Source: Sipunculus nudus
Taxonomy: Eukaryota; Annelida; Sipuncula; Golfingiida; Sipunculidae
Length of the DNA stretch: 64,000 bases
Assembly: GCA_026874595.1 (NCBI GenBank)
Contig: CM049318.1
Span: forward strand, 60,484,250 to 60,548,249
Direction of reading: 5' to 3'
This document shows, piece by piece, positions 12,401 through 23,404 of this stretch. Below the pieces are notes generated by a model. It saw nothing but the letters and a program-made list of their open reading frames with translations, was not told the origin of the DNA and ran no database searches. Numbering within the stretch: the stretch's first letter is position 1; each line of letters opens with the position of its first letter. Position numbers and translations under genes: made by a program.

Positions 12401-13370
12401 TATTTTATCTCTCTAAGCAGTAGTTTTAAAGCTAATCTGCGCCCTAAAACATCAATTTCAATTCATATATTGGTTCTAATTAATACAATTCAACAGTGAT
12501 TTTTTACAATTCCAATTTTACTCAAAACTTACCGTAACTCTAAATTTGCAAATGCAATAGTTGACATGCTATTGAAGTAAAACTGAAACTAGATTTACTC
12601 ACTGTTTACAAAAGCCTGTATATTGTGCAAGTGCAGAATACTAATATAGCAAATACCTCACAGTTTATCTGAGCGTTACAACACTTGAAGGGCTATAAAT
12701 CCTCAGAAAAGGAAGCTTTCCTGTGAAAACAACCTTAATGTTGTGCAGCTTTCAAGTTATAAATGTAACAGTACACAATCTGAAGTGGTACAGTCAGCAT
12801 GAACTAAACACTGTTCCTCAAGTGTTCCAGTTTACTGTGTATAAACTTTGAAAGCTAGAACATTGGAGACATGCAATGTCATAAATTTTATTTTTATTTG
12901 GAACAAAATTTAAACTATCCAAAAATACAACCTTAAAGATCTTCAGTTATGTTATTGAACTTGCACTTGATTTCAGTCAAGTGGTTTGAATAAGCTGAAC
13001 TGTAATAACAATGGCAGGTTTCTATAAAACTTGGCAGCCCTTAACAGTGCTGTGATAAGTTGGTACTGCTGCATTCAGCAACTTGGTGCTAGGACAAACA
13101 TCAGCAGGCCGATAAACAAATTTGAACACAGGGCTTTGGTATATGTTATTTATTCCATACTGACAAAGAGAACCTGTCTGATTCAGTGCACCTGTGGGAC
13201 ATTTTGGTGACCTTTACAGGTGTCATGTGGGACATTTCCTAATTTGTGGGACATAGATTTTGCTGTCAGAGAAAACAAGTTTGTGCAACTGCCATTCCAA
13301 GCTGTCATAGTTTCTGACTGAAAATTACCTTGAGACTGCCATGTTTCAGCCAGCATGGCATAAAAACTGT
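12401..13370. other. Non-coding sequence
   Basis: AT-rich sequence between the 184-bp array and the interspersed repeat that begins near 13371. No gene or repeat structure recognised. Confidence 0.4.
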
Positions 13371-15357
13371 CATACAAGTGACTGTGTATCCATCAAAAAC
13401 AGAGTTGGACAGGTGAAGTGTGGCATGAACTGAGTGGCAAGGGGAAATAGAATGAGATGTGTTGCATATGAGCAAGGATGTCTGCCACGTAAACATGATT
13501 GTAGGTGGTGCCACTTGTTATTTGGAAGAGAAAGCTTTCCAAGATGTATACATACGCAAAATTTCAGGTAGATAAGTCAAACAACTGGTGAGATGTGATT
13601 TTTACCTGTGGCAGATGAAGATCATGCAAGAAAGTTGTAAGTTGGACTACTAAATTTGTACATGTTGTAGGGCTATGTAAGATCTATACTCATGCAAAAT
13701 TTCAGGCCTATACATCAAACCAGTCCTGAGATATCAGCATGGATGTCTGCAGTGTAAATGTGAATGGTGGTGCCACCTGCCACAAAATTGAGAAAGCTAT
13801 CCATGATGTATACAATAGCAAAATTTTAGGAAGATAAGTCAAACCACTCCCAAGATATGAGTGAATTTATCCCACAGCAGACAAACAGAAATATACTGTG
13901 TACAAATGGTTGCAGGTGGTGCCTCCAGTTTTGTGTATGATAAATATCTGTGTGAGATCTATACACATGCAAAATTTCAGGAGGATACATCAAACCAGTC
14001 ATGAGATATTAACATGGATGTCTGAAGCTTAAATGTGAATATAGGTAGTGCCACCTGTCATAAAGCAAGCAAGCTATCCAGGATGTATACACATGCAAAA
14101 TTTCAGGTGGATATGTCCAACTACTGCAGACAGTGCAGAGATATTAGTGACTTTATCCCATGGCAGACCAACAGATGGACGCTGTGCAAAAATGATTGCA
14201 GTTGGCTCCACCAGCTTTTTATTTGACACTAGCTGATAAACCCGGTATACCGGGCTTTTTACCGCGGTTTGGGAGATATATTTACTGAGATATTGAATGT
14301 TGGCTCATTTTATTATTATAAAAGTTAAAAGGAAATATAGATTTTTAGTGGGATACTCTCGGAGTACGATATGTACAAATTATTTTTTACTGTTATTTTG
14401 TGGCGCTGTGCTCGTGACAAAAATCATATCCCGTCATGTTTACCTTAAAGACCTGGTCAGTGATGGTTTACATTGCGAACCGAAATGGGACGCGGAGGCA
14501 TACAGTGTTTCGTTGATATTTGACTGGTTTCTATCGTTTGACGTATAAAGAATAGGTTGATGTGAGGAACACATTAGATTAATTAAATGTACCTTGCAAG
14601 GAAACTGTTCCTGAAGAAGGAAACAGAAATATGCATACATCGTAAGTAGCAGAAGCGGACCCAGCGGGACTCCATACAGTGGGACCTTGAATTAGGTTTT
14701 GTCATTAATCCTCCTGGGTTGAACTCTCCATTTCATAAAGCGAGAAACATGTGTTTTTCTCTTTTACTGACCAAGCACGTGGGTCAAATCCCTCATTGAA
14801 AGCAAGCGTTATTCATATGAACAATAGTCCTTCGTGTTAGAGGTTAAGTGACCACGATGCACGCATTCTGGCGATTGCCGATGGCAGTTCGGTTGTGCTC
14901 GGTAAAAAACGGTAAAATCACTCAAAATTATAAGTAAATCAAAAATTATTTATTTTCATATGGCCTATGTCACTGCGGGAATAATAACCTTTAAAATGAT
15001 GTATGGCACAATATTGTACACAACGCGGTTTTAGAGAACACCGCGAACAAACGTGAACTGAATTCCTTTTATAAGTATTAGATAAAGCTATCCAACAGCT
15101 ACACTCAGCTACACTCATGCTAAATTTCACCCGATTGGTCAAACAAGACCAAAGGTATGTGGGTTAAAGTGTGAAAACAGATGCAAAGATGGACACTTTG
15201 CAGAGAGGAAAGGTAAGAGGTCAATGCAAAATGGTTAGGCACGGGTTCACATGGCCCAATAATGGGGTCAAGTTTTGGAAACAAGGAGTCTCAGAAGAGT
15301 TCTCTTGAAATGAACCCGGCGGCAACGGAAAGAGGTCAAAAACACAGTATTCGCAAA
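13371..15357 (+). repeat. Long interspersed repeat R1, interrupted by R2
   Basis: The repeat starts with 'gactgtgtatccatcaaaa' and runs through several internal subunits, each with 'tgcaaaatttcaggtagata', 'cagacaaacag' and a 'gtgccacc' motif. It resumes after an insertion at 14229-15083 and ends near 'ggtcaaaaacacagtat'. Copies with the same order lie at 33248-33840 and 43480-44405, and a fourth begins at the right edge of the window. No protein is encoded. It looks like a non-autonomous dispersed element built of internal subrepeats. Confidence 0.75.
14229..15083 (+). mobile_element. Interspersed element R2, copy A, nested in R1
   Basis: Starts 'ctagctgataaacccggta' and ends 'ataagtattagata'. 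A second copy is at 29514-30496, with shared blocks such as 'acagaaatatgcatacatcg' and 'gtgaccacgatgca'. The R1 sequence on either side ('gctccaccagctttttattt' and 'aaagctatccaacagc') is contiguous in the R1 copy at 33540-33580, which shows that R2 inserted into R1. The ends resemble those of RTE-like retroelements in other invertebrates, but the class is an inference. Confidence 0.7.
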
Positions 15358-16190
15358 AAGATACAATTACTGAGTTTTAAATATATATGTTTACCTAAAA
15401 GTAGTATACTAATACATATTAAAAATCATAATATAAACATAAAATTGCTATTTAAAAATTCTCAATACACCATGAAAATTAAACTAAAAATATAACTGTA
15501 TAAGAAATTAAGTTTAAAAAGAAGCTATTATTAACACATTTTCTGTAGTGTGTTGTCTTAAAATCTGATACTCTCTGTATCATTTCTATAGCCTTGAAAT
15601 GCCTGTCCCATAGGACAAAACTGTTTGATATATTATATGTTTATGTAAGTTAACACTTCTGCACCTAGCCATTTGTCTTGCCTCCCAGCTGTCAGGCTTC
15701 TAAATATGGTTGCCCTCACTTCTCTAGAGATACTGACATAGACTCAAACATCTGCTACAAAACTAGCTTAATAAAATGTAAATAAAACAAGAGATCAACG
15801 AAGACATTTGTTGTGTAAAATAGAAAAATTATTGATTAAAAAGTGTTTATAATAACATAGTTAATACTTATTTTAAAGGAGTTATTTACTTTTTGTCACA
15901 AAAATTTTGTGCAGTGTAACACTTTGTAAAAGTGTAAATTTATGCTTAGCATTGATATACCGCAGGGCTTCATGCAACGTGGGTCTAACTTAGAGTATAA
16001 CATATTTATTCTGCTTCATGGATGGGAGTCTGACCTCCGTGGTAGCATTTTTAACAGACTTGACATAAAGCTACCACAAACATAGAGGTGCTCATAGTAT
16101 CTGAGCTTCAGGCCGCCACTGACCTATAAGGCTTTACCATGTGGCATGTATAGTGTTGGGACAATATGAGTTTTTGATATCATGATAATT
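15358..16190. other. AT-rich non-coding sequence
   Basis: No feature recognised between repeat R1 and the candidate minus-strand exon that ends at 16304. Confidence 0.4.
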
Positions 16191-16303
16191 ATTTAAATTT
16201 TATTGTGATTCACTGTAATATAACAATATCATTAATATTAATATATAATGGACCATCAATAATTTAAACAGCCGCCTTTACAGTCTTGACTTTAGACAAG
16301 GGG

Positions 16304-16520
16304 TTATCTATTAATATCATTTATACCCATTGTGTCAGTATCACTCAGTAAGTGATGTAAGTTGCATGAAGGCACTGCAGGTGTGCCAGCTTGAGGTGCT
16401 GGAACTCCTGCTCCAATCATCAAAACACGTTTGTCAGAACTTTCCACCATGTTTCCTATAACTACATTAAAGCCGGAGAATCCTTGAGAGTTTTCAGAGA
16501 GCTTGTCATAACCATCATCT
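16304..16520 (-). CDS. Candidate terminal coding exon, product unknown
   Basis: Read leftward from 16520, a frame of 71 codons runs to a TAA at 16304-16306. Upstream is a pyrimidine-rich stretch ('cttttcttcctgcttg') and an AG that could be an acceptor, and about 100 nt past the stop there is a minus-strand AATAAA near 16199. The residue mix looks protein-like (GFSGFNVVIGNMVESSDKRV, then APQAGTPAVPSCN). I recognise no family. It lies just downstream of EPB41L5 exon 1, yet there is no room for a FERM domain between them. It could be an alternative last exon, another gene's exon, or chance. Confidence 0.28.
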
Positions 16521-16724
16521 CTAAATATCTTCAAGCAGGAAGAAAAGCCTAAATATATTTTGCATTGGGTCATAAATCTGAAGGAATTTATACATATATA
16601 TATATAGTAAGACATATTATACAGTGGTTGACTTCATATGCATACTTATTTTTTTCTCAATGTTTACAAATAGTTCAATGTTCACTCTCTTACTATATTT
16701 AGAACTCAGTTGACACTTGGTCAA

Positions 16725-18005
16725 GGTGTCACTAGGGTTGGCACAACCTTCCCAGATGGAAAGGAAGGGAAGGGAAGAAATTTTTTCCCAGAAGGGAAGA
16801 AATGCTTTCTTCCCACAATTTCTTTCCAAGGAAGAAATAGTCACATAATCTATGTTTTTTTTTTGTTTTTTTTAAATGATATTTTGGCCTTTCACATCAA
16901 TACAAAATAGGAGGATTGTTTTTACAAACTTTAATATGTAAAGGATGTGCAAGGACATCTTTTGGTGCCTGAGAAAGAAACTGGGGTGTGTTTGTAGTGC
17001 TCAGTGGGGACCTTGGGTAGTCTTTAGTTGAACAATTCATATGAAAACAGTTCAAGGGGTGAAATGTGGTTTATATATTTTTAACAGTCTCCAGTTGAGT
17101 TGTAACCCTTTTTCAGGTTATCTAAACTACAATATAGGCACTCCAGGGCTGTTTTGTACAGTATGGTTAGCTTTAAGCTGAGTAATTATACTTTAAGTCA
17201 AATTAAATAATCACTTCAGTTTAATTTGGTTAAAAGCAGAAGCAAACAGTTTGAGAATTTACTGACTGTTGGGAAGACTGCATGCTTACTTTTTTTTGTC
17301 CAGTAATGAGCAGATCTAATCTATCTATACAAACACTGAGCCCCCCCCTAATGTCTGCTCCCAAAATATCTAAACTTCATTCTCCTAAAACATCAACTAT
17401 AGAAAATGAGTGAAATCCCTAAATGCCTAAAGGCTCTATTACTAATCTATTACTTATTATTTTTATTCTTAATGATCAAGGGCTATTTACACTTCAGCCT
17501 TCTTTAACATAGATTTGTTCAATTATTTAGCATTGTGAACATGCGGGAATCCATTCAGCTATGAATGATTATCAAACTGTAAGGTTACAAGCAGCTTCAT
17601 TTATTAATTACTGGTACCAGCTGGTTAAAGAATAATTATATGTTTAGCATATATACCCAGGAATTTTAGGAATGTGGGAAAGAACTGATTATCACCCTAT
17701 TACTGGTAGATCATATCCAGTTTTATTTATTTAATTAATTAAATTTGATAATATTACAGTCTAATTCAATGTATAAATAATAAATAACAGTGTGTAAATA
17801 ATGAATATTTGTAATACATTATTCAGTTATTCTCTATTAAATATGTGTATATGTTTAATAAAAGTTTGTTGAAAATGTTAACAGTTTCTTCCCTAGTTTC
17901 CTTTTCATCCCAGAAACTTCCCTAACTTCCTTTTCTTCCTGGAAACTTCCCTAGGAAGAGAAGAAATACCTATCTTCCCGGAAGAATGCCAACCCTGGGT
18001 GTCAC
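16725..18005. mobile_element. Non-autonomous hAT element, 1265 bp, perfect 8-bp target duplication
   Basis: The body at 16733-17997 begins TAGGGTTGGCA and ends TGCCAACCCTG (inverted repeats with one mismatch at the first base pair). It is flanked by identical 'ggtgtcac' at 16725-16732 and 17998-18005. Subterminal runs rich in 'cttccc' and 'gggaag' lie at both ends. No transposase frame was seen; the interior is AT-rich. The structure is diagnostic of a hAT-superfamily insertion. Confidence 0.88.
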
Positions 18006-18271
18006 AGGTTGGAAAAAAACAGCTGAGCACTATTACCCAGGAGTCATTTGAATTATATAGCAATAGCAGTTTGGAGTAAATCTAACAAACACTTTTTCAT
18101 TTTATTTTATTAAGTTCTCAATATAAGTTGTCAGTTTTAATCACGTTTATTCAATTGACAATTTTGGTCTGTTGGAGAAATTCGTCTAAACATGATTTTA
18201 AAATAGACAGACTGGGCCTGGGTTCCAGAATATATAAAGCTGATGTTTGAGTGGCAGGCTGCTGCTACTAA

Positions 18272-18296
18272 CCCCCCCCCCCCCCTTTTTTTTTTG
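18272..18296 (+). repeat. Poly-C/poly-T tract
   Basis: Fourteen C residues are directly followed by a T run. It sits between the hAT element and the first exon of the EPB41L5-type gene, so in that gene it is early intron 1 sequence. Confidence 0.85.
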
Positions 18297-18681
18297 TTTT
18301 ACCTGTTTTAATTTGCTCACGTCAATATTCATAGAATCATACCGGGATATCTGGATCACTGTAATCTGAAGCTGTCAAAATAAGGAAACAACAGATCTGA
18401 TCAATAAACAGTTCTTGCGATTACGCAGGTATCTCAATTTGAACTCGCTCTGCGGATGCTATCCCACCTGTTACATAACACAGACAAAACACCAGACAAT
18501 CAATTTAAATGTTTTGTTATTATGCCGCCGCTGACTCACCCAAGAGCACCAACGAAACACTTGACAGTCGATCAAATATTCGAAACTAACACTTAAAATA
18601 CTTAAATAGATACTCAAATCTGACGTTTTTCATCCTCACAAAATGTCTCTCAAATAATATTACTGTTATGGAAGTACTCAC

Positions 18682-18831
18682 CGGGACGCAAATGGTACAA
18701 TCTGTTCCATCCAAGAGTAAAACTTTGCAAACCATTTCATGTTTCTTTGGGACTGGGCCGTCGCCGTAGCTCCCTTTTTGGTCTCTGCGGCCAGTTTTGC
18801 GACGGCTCAGAAAGCGAAAGAACCGCGACAT
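18682..18831 (-). CDS. EPB41L5: EPB41L5/yurt-type FERM protein, first coding exon
   Basis: Fifty codons start with ATG at 18831 in a good context (A at -3) and end in frame at a canonical donor, CCG|GTGAGT, at 18682/18681. The peptide opens with MSRFFRFLSRRK and ends with VCKVLLLDGTDCTICVP. EPB41L5 and EPB41L4B begin with a similar basic FxRR-type leader followed by CRV-LLDGT-VSVDLP, the first strand of the FERM F1 lobe. These proteins bind the Crumbs tail through FERM and act in epithelial polarity. The remaining exons must lie to the left or outside the window; I could not identify them. Synteny with TMEM177 and PTPN4 supports the assignment. An EPB41L4-type paralogue is the main alternative. 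Confidence 0.72.
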
Positions 18832-19150
18832 GGTTTCAATCGCTGTTACCTCATATCAAATCCGAAAAGAACAAGGAAAGGCCTTTTAGTCTCACAGGTA
18901 CGCCTTGCTGGTAATGCCCCGCTCAATTTATCGATGGTATAACCGTATTTGTTGTGAGACGTTTCAACTTTTCTCAGACTGCCATTTCTATTGCAGGAGT
19001 GCCAGAAGTACTTCCTGCGCATGCTCAGTGACCCAGTCAAAGATACATTGGGAAATTCCCTGTTATGTATATACTAAATATAAAAGTATTATGAGGCTTT
19101 TCGGACTATGCCAACTGCATTCCTGCGCTGTGTGACAGAGCTTTGATAAT
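18832..19150. promoter_or_regulatory. Probable promoter/5' UTR region of the EPB41L5-type gene
   Basis: Immediately upstream of the minus-strand start codon the sequence is less AT-rich than its surroundings and contains several CpG dinucleotides. The nearest gene on the other side, TMEM177, is transcribed away, so a divergent promoter is possible. No TATA box was seen. The assignment is by position. Confidence 0.35.
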
Positions 19151-19278
19151 TATTGTAGTGTTTCCTGTATAGTTATTATAATATGATTATTATACTGTTT
19201 GTATTATTCATTGTTGTAACGTTAATGTTTCATTCATTCAATCACCGTCTTTTTGTGACGGTGATAATGCTGCTGCTG

Positions 19279-19319
<41 letters not shown>
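19279..19319 (+). repeat. (AAT)n microsatellite
   Basis: Uninterrupted 'aat/taa' trinucleotide run following 'tgctgctgctgat'. Confidence 0.92.
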
Positions 19320-19320
<1 letters not shown>

Positions 19321-19487
19321 TAAGTATAATTACTATAACTGTTTGTATAATTATTAGAAATAGACGAAGATTATATTGTTTTCTTTAGAATACAGAAAAT
19401 CATCTAAAATTAATTTAAATTATAAAAAGGCCACTGGTTACGATTAAATTCCAGTCATAATTTTTAAACTTAACGCAGATCAGGTTG

Positions 19488-19503
19488 CCCCCCCCCCCCC
19501 CCC
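19488..19503 (+). repeat. Poly-C tract
   Basis: Run of 16 C just upstream of the retrotransposon remnant that starts near 19520. Confidence 0.9.
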
Positions 19504-19519
19504 GATATGTAGTATCATT

Positions 19520-21275
19520 AATAGAAACAGTCAAATTTCCGGATAGTCTAAAATTTTGCTGAAGTAGTTCCTGTCAGACCATATGTTACAGAAGAATAAT
19601 AAAGGCCTGTGATCGAGTTTATCCATTACAAAGCATCTCCAAAGATTTTGAAAAGATTATAAATGAACAGATGCAGGAATTTTTAAACATTGTAGTTAGT
19701 CCGGAGATACCTGCATAAATAGAAAAGGGCATTGTACTGACAGTGTTCTATTATATCTTACTGACATGTGGAAAGAAGCATAAAAAAACAGAAAGTATAG
19801 GAGCAATCCTAATGAACATAAGTAAAGCTTTTAATTGTTTACCATTTGACCTATTGGTGGCAAAACTGAAAGCCTGTGGCATGTAAGATAAAACTCTTCT
19901 GCTTATAACTAATCATATAAGAAATAGGAAATTGAGAGTAAAAGTTGGGGGTATAGTCGTAGTAAGTGGAGCAATATGACCAAAGGTACTCCACAGGGCT
20001 CGATTGTTGGCCCGGCACTCTTCCGCTTTTTAATGAATGATGTTACGTGTGTCTTCAGCAGAGGTAAAATAGGTAAATATGCTGATGACAACACACTTTA
20101 GGTAACTGCAAACAATGAGCTAGGGTGAACTTGTAAAAACTCTCACAAATGAAACAAAATTAGCTATTCAATGGTTTATTCAAAACCATATGCAGGCAAA
20201 TCCAGAAAAATTTCAACTTCTTTATTTTGGAAAATACTCAGAACAGAAAATATATGTATAGATAAAGTTGTCATAAAACTGTCACAATCTGTAACCCTTT
20301 TGGGCGTATAAATTAATAGAAATTCAAGTTTTACAGAACACATATCCAACATTTTCAAAAAAAGTGCAAAAGCACTATATAAGAATCTACATAGACTCAG
20401 ACTGCTGTCTTACACTGTCTAGATGTTATATATATATTGAGTCACATCATGTATTGTTGCACTGAATGGCACTTTACTTATAAGAAAATTTAAAAAATAA
20501 TAATAGAAAAAAAGCAGGAACGAGGTCGACGGTATGTCTTTAAATACTAAAAAAGTACATATAAAAAAAACTCTTCTTAAAATCATATTTTACTTCTCTG
20601 GAGACAGTCAGAAAAAGAACAGTACTCATTGCAGTGTTTAAAATACCCTCGGCCTAGGCCCAGTGTATTTAAATGAATTACTCTGTAAAACAAACAGACA
20701 TAATAATTTAAGAAATAGTGAAAACAAACTTCACTACACCAATATAAAAAAAAAACAAAAAAAAAAACAAAACAAAAAAAAAAAAAACAAACACACACAC
20801 AGAAACATGGGGCATCAGGTCTCTTCAAGATCAAGGTGTTAAAGAGTGTATCTCTCTACCTGCACAACTTAAGGCTCCTTCAGAACTCAACTTTTAAAAT
20901 GATCTTGTACAATGTATTGTCTTAAACATTTTAAAATTTTTATCATTCTCTAGTGTTTTATTATTCCAGTATATCATTTTAATTAGATCATCATAGTCTA
21001 TATATATATTTCTTATCTGTCTCTGTCTATGATTGCAGTATCTTTTTAAAATCAGTATCACCATATCTACTATACACGAAGGATGGACTATGACTATAGT
21101 GGAATGTGTAAACATCATACTTGTTATCATGTATTTTGACTCTTACATTTTAATGCATTGGTTCTTCATTATATCTCTCATGTATGTAGTCGGTGACAAA
21201 AGCTCTGTTTTCTGTTGAACATAGATAACCGACATTAAATAAAACTTATCTTACCTTATCTTATCTTATCAATAA
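19520..21275 (+). pseudogene. Decayed non-LTR retrotransposon (reverse transcriptase remnant)
   Basis: Across several frames with many stops and shifts, conserved pieces of a LINE reverse transcriptase are readable: FEKIINEQMQ near 19650, a TDSVLLYLTDMWKEA-like segment near 19750, KGTPQGSIVGPALF at about 19980-20025 and KYADDN near 20075 (the polymerase ADD motif). Near 20850 'SLPAQLKAPSELNF' resembles the C-terminal end of jockey/CR1-type elements. The 3' end at about 21235-21272 carries a TTATC-type simple-repeat tail. It is too broken to be active. The 5' boundary is approximate. Confidence 0.72.
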
Positions 21276-21893
21276 ATATATAGACTATGCAATTGAATAT
21301 GCTTTTATATCTAGCAATGAAAGCGCCTTTTCAAATTGTTGAGATTTTCATCGTAACTGTGGTTACTTTGGCATTTTAGAATCATTATAAAATGCATATG
21401 CAAATAAAAATAAGGAATTCCTCATTATATATCGATCTGCATTTAAATCAGAATTTTCAACTCGTCTTTGCTGTAGGCCAGTGGGCCACTTCATATATAT
21501 ATAGAGCTCGGTCTGCACATGCTCAGCAATTTGTACATAAGCAGTCATATAGGCACGTACTGCAGTTTGTACACATCGAAGTAGACTGGTTAAACTGGAT
21601 GAAAGTTCAAGGTTATTTAAATTCTATTCGATAAACCTTTAGCTCAACTTGGAACGGTCAAATCTTAAAAGAATGAGGCGAACCGTAGACATATACAGCT
21701 GTAGTTGTATATAATACCAAAAAAGTTACAATTATCCATATATTCTAATGACTGATCACCGAAAAAAAAGAGCAAATTTAAAATACATCGGACTAAATAA
21801 ATTATAATTCCACATTAGCCTGTTGTGAAATCATCATTCAGAGACTAAGATAGGGACATACACAAAGACAGAGCCCTGAACTAAATATAGACT

Positions 21894-21896
<3 letters not shown>
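21276..21896. other. Non-coding intergenic sequence
   Basis: Lies between the retrotransposon tail and a TA microsatellite. No gene recognised. Confidence 0.4.

Positions 21897-21960
<64 letters not shown>
21897..21960. repeat. (TA)n microsatellite
   Basis: About 32 uninterrupted TA units. Confidence 0.95.
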
Positions 21961-21962
<2 letters not shown>

Positions 21963-22708
21963 GTTCGGTGGAGACCGACAGACAAACAGGGGCCGCGTCA
22001 GGTTTGAACTCCACGATTTCTCAAACCACCTCCAAAATTTGGTGTACCAAGAAAGGGCTTCCCCACTTCCCCATGTGTATGGTAACGTTGTGAATGTCAA
22101 ACTGACATGACAGGCAGGTTACAAAATAGACCAGGAGACGGTGTTTCTGTCAGCTGATATCAGAGGAACCTGTTCAGGTATATGGCTGCTGAACTACTCT
22201 GTTAAGGTATAATATAAAACATAAATTGAGTCTAATATCCAAGGATACTTTTATCTTTCAATTTCTTATTTTCATACCCAAGCGAGCTGTCCCAAGCCAG
22301 GGTACGGACAAACTGGCGAAGGGGTTTCTTGTCAAATTCTTGTCATCTGTGTATAAGTTTGCAAATTTAAACACAAAATGTTGGTATAAAGTTTTTATCC
22401 CAGGGAGTTTGAAGGTACTGGTTTACGCTTATTCCGTAACTGGCTGATAGCAATAAATAAACATAAGCAAACAATTTAAATTGATTTTTTTTTTAATTCT
22501 GAAAAAGCCAATAGACAGATCAGTCTTGGCAGACCGGACTAATCTCAGACAAGCATTTGCAGTGTTAGAATTTCTTTGATTTCTTTTACAGACTAAAAAC
22601 AAATAACCAACACTGATCATTTTAACAAATATTAAGCCAAACATGTTTAAAATTCAAACCATATTTTTTATGCCTACAGCCAACCAGAACTTATCAGACC
22701 ATTTTGTT
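21961..22708. promoter_or_regulatory. Upstream region of TMEM177, possible 5' UTR exon
   Basis: Because the TMEM177 start codon sits five bases or less downstream of a good splice acceptor, a non-coding first exon must lie upstream, here or nearer 19 kb. No TATA box or unambiguous donor could be fixed. 'cctgttcaggtatatgg' near 22168 contains one possible donor. Confidence 0.25.
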
Positions 22709-23235
22709 TACACTTTTTGTTTCAGATGTGGCATGCTTGTTCCAGCTATCCATGCATTGAACTATTTGAGAGATATTGTTGTGAACTTTTTATTCCAAAC
22801 AAATGGCAGGCTAAATTTGTACCAGCTGTCCATTGAATAATTTGAGACAATGATATAAACTTTTGTTTCAGACATGGCAGGCTTGTACCACCTATCCATT
22901 CAGTTATTTGAGATATTGATATAAACTTTTGTTTCAGACATGGCAGGCTTGTACCAGCTGTCCATTGACCTATTTGAGACATTGTTTGTTTCACTTTTTG
23001 TTTCAGACATGGCAGGCTTGTACCAGCTGTCCATTGAACTATTTGAGACCTTGTTTGTTTCACTTTTTGTTTCAGACATGGCAGGCTTGTACCAGCTGTC
23101 CATCGAACTATTTGAGACATTGTTTGTTTCACTTTTTGTTTCAGACATGGTAGGCTTGTACCAGCTGTCCATTGAACTATTTGAGACCTTGTTTGTTTCA
23201 CTTTTTGTTTTAGACATGGCAGGCTTGTACAGGAC
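22709..23235 (+). repeat. Eight-copy tandem array of the TMEM177 acceptor/start-codon segment
   Basis: A unit of 66-75 bp, exactly 69 bp in the last copies, repeats with 'ctttttgtttcagacatggc' followed by 'aggcttgtaccagctgtcca'. The ATG-equivalent positions are 22728 (GTG), 22803, 22874, 22940, 23009, 23078, 23147 and 23216. Each unit carries a pyrimidine tract plus CAG acceptor two bases before ATG GCA GGC TTG TAC. The last is the true TMEM177 start; the four before it are in frame with it and without stops. Confidence 0.93.
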
Positions 23236-23404
23236 GTTCAAAAGTAAAACCCAGCAGGTTGTGGGAGTAGCACTCGGCGTGGCATTTGCTGGCTCCATGT
23301 ATCCCAACACTCTCGGCCTCAACAATTATCGCAAACTGACCTCCATGTACAAGGATGGCGAGCCAGTTCCAGTGATCCAGAGTCTTAAAGATCTAGTTCA
23401 ACAG
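23216..23404 (+). CDS. TMEM177: TMEM177 coding exon 1
   Basis: Sixty-three codons from ATG to VQQ, ending CAG|GTATAT. It encodes the N-terminal hydrophobic stretch VVGVALGVAFAGSMYP and the PVIQSLKDLVQQ helix, which continues in exon 2 as VLLDIRM. The human counterpart reads similarly (SLFQEVLQDIGV), which confirms the join. Confidence 0.9.

Noticed and set aside
1-18680. Search for further EPB41L5 FERM exons (e.g. the DYFGL segment) on the minus strand
   Set aside because: No convincing match was found by eye; apparent hits were interrupted by stops.
20583-20834. 83-codon minus-strand frame rich in F and V
   Set aside because: It is antisense to a poly-A-rich part of the retrotransposon remnant.
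22746-23201. 151-codon minus-strand frame with four repeats of a QTRSQIVQWTAGTSLPCLK-like unit
   Set aside because: It is the antisense reading of the 69-bp TMEM177 start-codon array; its regularity comes from the DNA period.
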